Below, piece by piece: positions 59,538 to 64,000 of a DNA stretch of 64,000 nt (its first letter is position 1; each line of letters begins with the position of its first letter). The translations under genes were made by a program, and so were the position numbers. Location of the stretch: the NCBI RefSeq assembly GCF_026240015.1, contig NZ_JAPIUX010000001.1:124001-188000 (forward strand), in the 5' to 3' direction. The notes under the pieces are model-generated. The model saw only the letters and a program-made list of their open reading frames with translations. It searched no databases and was not told where the DNA came from. Source of the stretch: Acetobacter farinalis. GTDB lineage: Bacteria; Pseudomonadota; Alphaproteobacteria; Acetobacterales; Acetobacteraceae.

Positions 59538-61571
59538 TCAATGCGAGGCAGGGCCAGAGGGGGCGTTATCATCCGGTATGGCGGAGATGGCCGTTTTGTA
59601 CCATTTCGGATTTTCAAGCACGGCGCGGGCTGTCTCCAGATCCCGGTCCCCTCCCAGCGCGGCCGGGCAGGCTTTGCGAATGGCCAGAATGCGCGAGACC
59701 GGCAGCGGGAAGCGGGCAAGGCGTGAGGCCTCTACCGCCGGCTGGTTGTCCAGCTTTCCGGCCGCGAGGCTGTGCATCTGGCGCGCCATGTCACTCTCGC
59801 CAAGGCTTGTGCAGATCTGGGGCATCACCCCCAGGCCCTGCAACGGCCAGTGGAGGGGGGCAATCACACGGCTCCATGTCACGAACAGTTCCCCTTCATC
59901 GGGCAACTGCGCCACGGTCTGCACCAGACCCTTGCCGAGTGTAGAACTGCCGATCACCACCGCGCGGCGATGGTCCGCCAGTGCGGCAGCCAGAATTTCC
60001 GCGGCACTGGCCGTACGTCCGTCCACAAGGATGGCAATGGGCAGGCCCTTGGTCATGTCTCCGCCCTGCACGGCCCAGATGTGGTTTGCCTGCTGGTCCC
60101 GCCCGTCTGTCACGGCGGCCACACCGCGGTCCAGCAGCAGGGCTGCGGCTGTTACGGCCTGTTGCAGCACGCCGCCACGGTTGCCGCGCAGGTCGATAAT
60201 CAGCCCTTTCAGGGTGGTGTCCTGCGTGGCCTGATCCAGATACTGGCTCATTTCTTCCGCGGTATCGGAAGAAAAGGAGGTCACGCGCAGGACCACCAGC
60301 GGGCCGCTGGCAAAGGCGAAAACAGTTTCGGGCGGTACCTTGGCGCGGCGCAGCACAATGGTATGGCCGCGCCTGTGCCCGGGTGTGAGCAGGCGCAGGG
60401 TCACGCGGGAGTCTTCCTCACCCCGCAGCCAGCCGGTGACGGTTTCAAGTGATTGCCCTGCGGTCAGCCGGTTATCAACGGCCAGAAGCTTGTCACCCGG
60501 GTCAACCGTGGCGGACCACGCGGGGCCGTTGGCATTCACGGCGGAGACGACGATATCCCGCCCCTTGCGCGTCAGGCTGATCCCGGCATCGGCTTCTCCC
60601 CCTACGCGGGCCTGACGGTCCGTGGTGGCGGAGGAGGGGCCGATATAGCGGGAATACGGGTCCAGATGGTTGAACAGCTCATCAAAGAACGCCTGCACCA
60701 GATCATCCCGGCTGGCGTTGCGCAGGGCCTCGGAGTGGGCGCGGGCGGCCGTCATGAAATCCACCGCCAGCTTTGCCCAGTCTTCCGTATGGCCTGCCGG
60801 CGGGGCGGCCTGAGAGATCAGGCTGGTTTGTCCGGCCAGAAGGCGGATGTCCGCCCCGCGGGAATCGAGCGTGAGCATCGGGTCCAGCGCAGTCAGACAG
60901 CCCAGACCCCACAGGGTGAATTCCCGGCTGGAGTGCGGCTCCAGTGTGCGCGGGCCGAGAAACTCCAGCGCCGTGCCAATCACGGAGCGGATCAGCCCCA
61001 TATCAATGGGCGGAGGCTCAGGTTGTGGCGCATCCGGCTGCGCGGGCGCTGCCTGCGGGGCCTCTGGCTGACCGGCGGGGGGCGTATTGCCGGGGTTCGT
61101 GCCGCCAGCTTGCGTGTTGGTGGTTTGTGCACCGCCAGTTGTTTGTGCGCTGCTACTCTGTGCACTGCCAGTGTGCGGCGCATCAGTCTGCGCACCACCT
61201 GTTTGCGCGTTGCCGGGCGGTGTGCCCGGAGCCTGCGCGCTGCCGGTTTGTGGGGTGCCGGTCCGGGCGTCTCCCGTCTGGGCAGTGGCCGCCTGCGGCT
61301 GAGCGGGCTGCGCGCCGCCGGGGGCCGGGGCTGCCGCAGGGGCTGGCTTCGCTTGTGCGGGAGCTGCCGGTGCCGCTGTGGCGGCTTTGGTCGGGGTGGC
61401 CTGTGAGGCATCAGGCGGGGCGGCGGGCAGTCTGTCCGGCCCCGGCTGGGGCGAACTGCTCTGCGCGCGCGCAGAGGACGGCTGAGAGATCAGCAGGGTT
61501 GCGATCAGAATGCAGGGCAGTGCGCGGCGCAACGGAACGGAGAGCAGGCGGCGGGCTGTGCTAGCTGGCAT
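59538..61571 (-). CDS. S41 family C-terminal processing protease with long low-complexity N-terminus
   Basis: 677 residues. A signal peptide (about 1-37) is followed by an Ala/Gln/Thr/Gly/Pro-rich segment (about 38-190) with degenerate AQTGG-type repeats. A PDZ domain (about 320-420) and the S41 protease domain carry the Ser522 (GRTASAAEI) and Lys547 (STLGKGLVQT) dyad, with normal spacing of 25. It is a periplasmic CtpA-like protease. The start at 61571 overlaps the rnr stop. Confidence 0.88.
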   Translation of the reverse strand: MPASTARRLLSVPLRRALPCILIATLLISQPSSARAQSSSPQPGPDRLPAAPPDASQATPTKAATAAPAAPAQAKPAPAAAPAPGGAQPAQPQAATAQTGDARTGTPQTGSAQAPGTPPGNAQTGGAQTDAPHTGSAQSSSAQTTGGAQTTNTQAGGTNPGNTPPAGQPEAPQAAPAQPDAPQPEPPPIDMGLIRSVIGTALEFLGPRTLEPHSSREFTLWGLGCLTALDPMLTLDSRGADIRLLAGQTSLISQAAPPAGHTEDWAKLAVDFMTAARAHSEALRNASRDDLVQAFFDELFNHLDPYSRYIGPSSATTDRQARVGGEADAGISLTRKGRDIVVSAVNANGPAWSATVDPGDKLLAVDNRLTAGQSLETVTGWLRGEEDSRVTLRLLTPGHRRGHTIVLRRAKVPPETVFAFASGPLVVLRVTSFSSDTAEEMSQYLDQATQDTTLKGLIIDLRGNRGGVLQQAVTAAALLLDRGVAAVTDGRDQQANHIWAVQGGDMTKGLPIAILVDGRTASAAEILAAALADHRRAVVIGSSTLGKGLVQTVAQLPDEGELFVTWSRVIAPLHWPLQGLGVMPQICTSLGESDMARQMHSLAAGKLDNQPAVEASRLARFPLPVSRILAIRKACPAALGGDRDLETARAVLENPKWYKTAISAIPDDNAPSGPASH

Positions 61572-63744
61572 GGTGTACGGGGGCCGGGGCCACGCTGGAG
61601 GACTGGATTTTGCCTGACTGTATGCTGGAGGGGTGGGAGATGGGCACCAGAGCAAGTGTGCCCTGCGCCGGGTGGGTTGCTGTCAGGACAACAGGCAGCA
61701 CCGCGCAGCTCAGGAACGGGGTTCCTGAACTGAGGTCTGGGCGCTTGGATACCGACTCGTCATTCATCCCTGTTCCATCCGGCAAGGCACGGAAGGAAAG
61801 GAAAGACGGAGTTCCTGTTTTCGTCAATGTTATGGCAAGGCCGTTCCGTGTTGCTGCTGTAGCATGGGCCTGCAGAGTCTGCCCGATAAAAGGGGTCAGA
61901 AAAATGGCAGCCAGCCTGTTCTGGCAGCTTTGCACCGCGGATGCGGCCCGGCGTTCCGCCATCTGGAGGTGCCCGGCCAGCGCGGGCAGGTCTGCCCTGT
62001 CCGGTTCGGGCGTCTTGCGGTTGCTGCCCTGATGCAGGGTGCTGAGGAGTGCGCGGTGTGTCACAAGATCCGCATAGCGCCGAATAGGGCTGGTGGCATG
62101 GGTATAATGCGCCAGCGCCAGACCATGGTGCTGCCCCGGCGTTGCGGCATAGCGGGCCATCTGGCGGGGTTGGGGGTGCGTCGGGGCGGGGGCTGGATGC
62201 ACCCGGAACAGCCCTGCGGCGTTGTGCCGCACCAGAGTTTCCGCCGTGAACCGGTTGGCGGCAATCATGAAGGCCGCCACCAGATCATGCGCGGGCAGGC
62301 GCTCCCGCAGGGTAAAGGCGGCGGGCTGGCCATGGGCGTCCAGCGTGACACAATATTCCTCTTCCGGCTGCGTCTGAACGCCTCGGGCTTTTGCCTCTTC
62401 CTGCAAGGCGTCCGCTGCGGCCTGAAGTGTGGGAAGCAGGTCAGGCGGCAGAGAGGCAAGGCAGGCGCTCTGCTCTGGCGTGAGGGTGCCATCAAGCGCC
62501 TGCTGCACGGTCTGATAGGTCAGGCGTGCCGCACTCTTGATGATCCCCCGGCCCAGTCTGCCAGACAGGATCTGGCCCGCGCCGGTTATGGTCAGCTCTG
62601 CAAACAGGCACAGCCGGTCCTCCCCCGGTTTCAGGGAGCACACACCTGCGGAGAGCGCGGGCGGTAGCATGGGCACCACGCGGCCCGGCAGATAGACGGA
62701 ATTGCCACGCTTTCTGGCTTCGGCATCCAGCGCGGAACCCGGCTGGACATAGTGCGCGACATCCGCAATGGCGATGATCAGCCGGAACCCCTCCGCTGTG
62801 CGGGTGGCCCAGATGGCATCATCAAAGTCCTGTGCCGTGGCATCATCAATAGTGATGAGGGGGAGGGTGCGCAGGTCCGTCCGTTCCTCCGCAGAGGTGC
62901 CGGAAGCCTCTGTGCCTTCACCTGTGCGCTCATTGGGGGAAGGCGGGAGTGCAACCCGCCGCGCTTCTTCCTCCACTTCCGCAGGGAATTCCGTGGGGAT
63001 GCCGTGCGTCAACAGGCTGAGGGTGGCGGGCTGGCCCGGAGCGGTGGCTGGCCCGAGAATGGTGCGGATGTGGGCGGCTGGCGGCTGGCCGTCCTGCATG
63101 GGCAGGAGGTCGGCCAGCACGACATCCCCGCTGGCCGGGATTGGAGCCGGACGCGGATCTGACCGGGGGTGCGCAGCCTCAGGCGGCGCGGAGACGCAGA
63201 AGGTCAGGGTGAGCCTCGGGTCACACGGGATCAGCCGGTCCGGTGCCGGGGGGCTTTCCTTATCCGTGCCCGGTGCGGCAGGCTGGAACACAGCGGCAAT
63301 CTGCCGGGATGTGCTGGCAAGCAGGCGGATGGGGCGGGCTTCCCGCAGGCTGCTGCCAAGGGCGGGACGCAGGCGGAGAATGACCTCATCACCGGGGAGC
63401 AGCAACGCGCCGTCCAGATGGCTGGTGACAAGGGCCGCGCTACTGCCGCGCGGGTCATCCGGGAGGGAGGCGACGGGCAGGCCGTTGCGCCCCATGCGGG
63501 TGATGATGCCGCGTGCCGTCTCCGGCAGGCCGGTCACACCCTTCAGCCTGCCGGGTGGCAGCAGGGCGAGATCCCCCGCGACGGCCATGGCGTGCAGGGT
63601 GGTCCGCAGGGCAGCTTTCAGATGCGCTGGCAGCCCGAAGGCCCGCAGAATATCGGGAGGGGAGACAGGGGTGCGGTCTGCTTCCAGAAAAGTCCGGAGG
63701 GCCGCAGGGTCAGGCAGAGCTGCGGCCCCCGATCTTTTCTGCAC
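61561..63744 (-). CDS. rnr: Ribonuclease R
   Basis: 727 residues, starting at a GTG five bases after the topA stop. The RNB catalytic core has TIDDATAQDFDDAIWA (metal aspartates), ADVAHYVQPGSALDAEARKRGNSVYLPGRVVPMLP and HYTHATSPIRRYADLVTHRAL. A C-terminal S1-like part is short. It is a 3'-5' exoribonuclease of structured RNA. rnr after topA is a common alphaproteobacterial order. Confidence 0.93.
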   Translation of the reverse strand: MQKRSGAAALPDPAALRTFLEADRTPVSPPDILRAFGLPAHLKAALRTTLHAMAVAGDLALLPPGRLKGVTGLPETARGIITRMGRNGLPVASLPDDPRGSSAALVTSHLDGALLLPGDEVILRLRPALGSSLREARPIRLLASTSRQIAAVFQPAAPGTDKESPPAPDRLIPCDPRLTLTFCVSAPPEAAHPRSDPRPAPIPASGDVVLADLLPMQDGQPPAAHIRTILGPATAPGQPATLSLLTHGIPTEFPAEVEEEARRVALPPSPNERTGEGTEASGTSAEERTDLRTLPLITIDDATAQDFDDAIWATRTAEGFRLIIAIADVAHYVQPGSALDAEARKRGNSVYLPGRVVPMLPPALSAGVCSLKPGEDRLCLFAELTITGAGQILSGRLGRGIIKSAARLTYQTVQQALDGTLTPEQSACLASLPPDLLPTLQAAADALQEEAKARGVQTQPEEEYCVTLDAHGQPAAFTLRERLPAHDLVAAFMIAANRFTAETLVRHNAAGLFRVHPAPAPTHPQPRQMARYAATPGQHHGLALAHYTHATSPIRRYADLVTHRALLSTLHQGSNRKTPEPDRADLPALAGHLQMAERRAASAVQSCQNRLAAIFLTPFIGQTLQAHATAATRNGLAITLTKTGTPSFLSFRALPDGTGMNDESVSKRPDLSSGTPFLSCAVLPVVLTATHPAQGTLALVPISHPSSIQSGKIQSSSVAPAPVHHAS

Positions 63745-63749
63745 GAGGG

Positions 63750-64000
63750 TCAGTCCGCCTTTTTCTTCCGCGCGGCGGGCTTTTTGGCCGGGGCTTCGGC
63801 CCCATCCTCCGCAGCGCTTTTCTTTGCAGCCGCTTTAGGGGTGGCCGTTTTTTTCGCGGCGGTTTTGGTCGTGGCCTTTTTTGTGGCTGTTTTCGGCTCG
63901 GCCTTGGCAGCGGTCTTTTTGGCGGCGGCCTTGGGTGCAGCTTTTTTCTTGGCAGCTCCGGCCTTGGCTTTCAGGGGTTTGCCCTTTTCAGCCAGCAGCG
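63750..64000 (-). CDS. topA: DNA topoisomerase I, C-terminal end (partial)
   Basis: The frame runs out of the window; 83 codons before the TGA are seen. LLAEKGKPLKAKAG resembles the end of TopA, followed by a Lys/Ala/Thr-rich tail (AAKKKAAPK-type repeats) found on alphaproteobacterial TopA. The position directly before rnr supports topA. Catalytic parts lie outside. Confidence 0.75.
   Translation of the reverse strand, partial: LLAEKGKPLKAKAGAAKKKAAPKAAAKKTAAKAEPKTATKKATTKTAAKKTATPKAAAKKSAAEDGAEAPAKKPAARKKKAD

Noticed and set aside
60453..61406. 317-residue plus-strand open frame with repetitive sequence
   Set aside because: It is the complement of the S41 protease repeat region; the repeats explain its apparent structure.

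Overview
The window looks like chromosome of an acetic acid bacterium (Acetobacteraceae, most like Acetobacter). The clearest marker is a two-gene PQQ-dependent polyol/glycerol dehydrogenase (sldBA). Other support comes from alphaproteobacterial gene neighbourhoods: argD-argF-hslO, ribF-ileS-lspA, and a topA-rnr run followed by DUF1491. Several secreted or membrane proteins are of unknown function. Coding density is high and base composition is GC-rich, except for short AT-rich promoter patches. I see no rRNA, tRNA, CRISPR array, prophage or insertion sequence.

Layout. 1-4.1 kb: two small envelope proteins, then sldB-sldA ending in a strong terminator. 4.1-14.5 kb: housekeeping genes. These are an NmrA-like reductase, rlmM, a DUF423 protein, a PduO-type cobalamin adenosyltransferase, a coiled-coil/membrane protein pair, a minus-strand run of cysQ, tsaC/sua5, a coiled-coil protein and a D-2-hydroxy-acid dehydrogenase, and divergent pepA. 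14.5-29.2 kb is the accessory-like part. It holds two SDR reductases, each divergent from its own regulator (AraC, then LysR), a DUF2946-like protein with a TonB-dependent receptor and a PepSY membrane protein (metal uptake), a DUF2252 protein, an NCS2 purine permease, an M28 peptidase, holC and an aldo/keto reductase.

29.3-38.3 kb is a minus-strand block: argD-argF, a small unknown gene, hslO, a repeat-bearing lipoprotein, hrpB and a DegP-type protease. The argD leader carries a terminator-like hairpin. 38.5-50.8 kb is a long plus-strand block: recX, a CHAP lipoprotein, tatA, the methionine-salvage genes mtnB-mtnD-mtnC, then ribF, ileS, lspA, a DUF3035-like lipoprotein, mutL and a stand-alone nuoM-like gene. 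51-64 kb: an EamA exporter, parE, two exported proteins, an Rrf2 regulator divergent from cysK, an OmpA-type protein, and the minus-strand run topA (partial), rnr, an S41 protease and DUF1491.

Functional links. CysQ, CysK with its Rrf2 neighbour, and MtnBDC all concern sulfur. HslO, the DegP-type protease, the S41 protease, LspA and TatA concern envelope and protein quality. SldBA is a periplasmic oxidative enzyme typical of these bacteria. The observations most worth checking are the Rrf2/cysK operator, the Arg-codon-rich leader with terminator before argDF, the orphan NuoM, a perfect CRP-type palindrome upstream of the OmpA-like gene, and the His/Met-rich uptake cluster.
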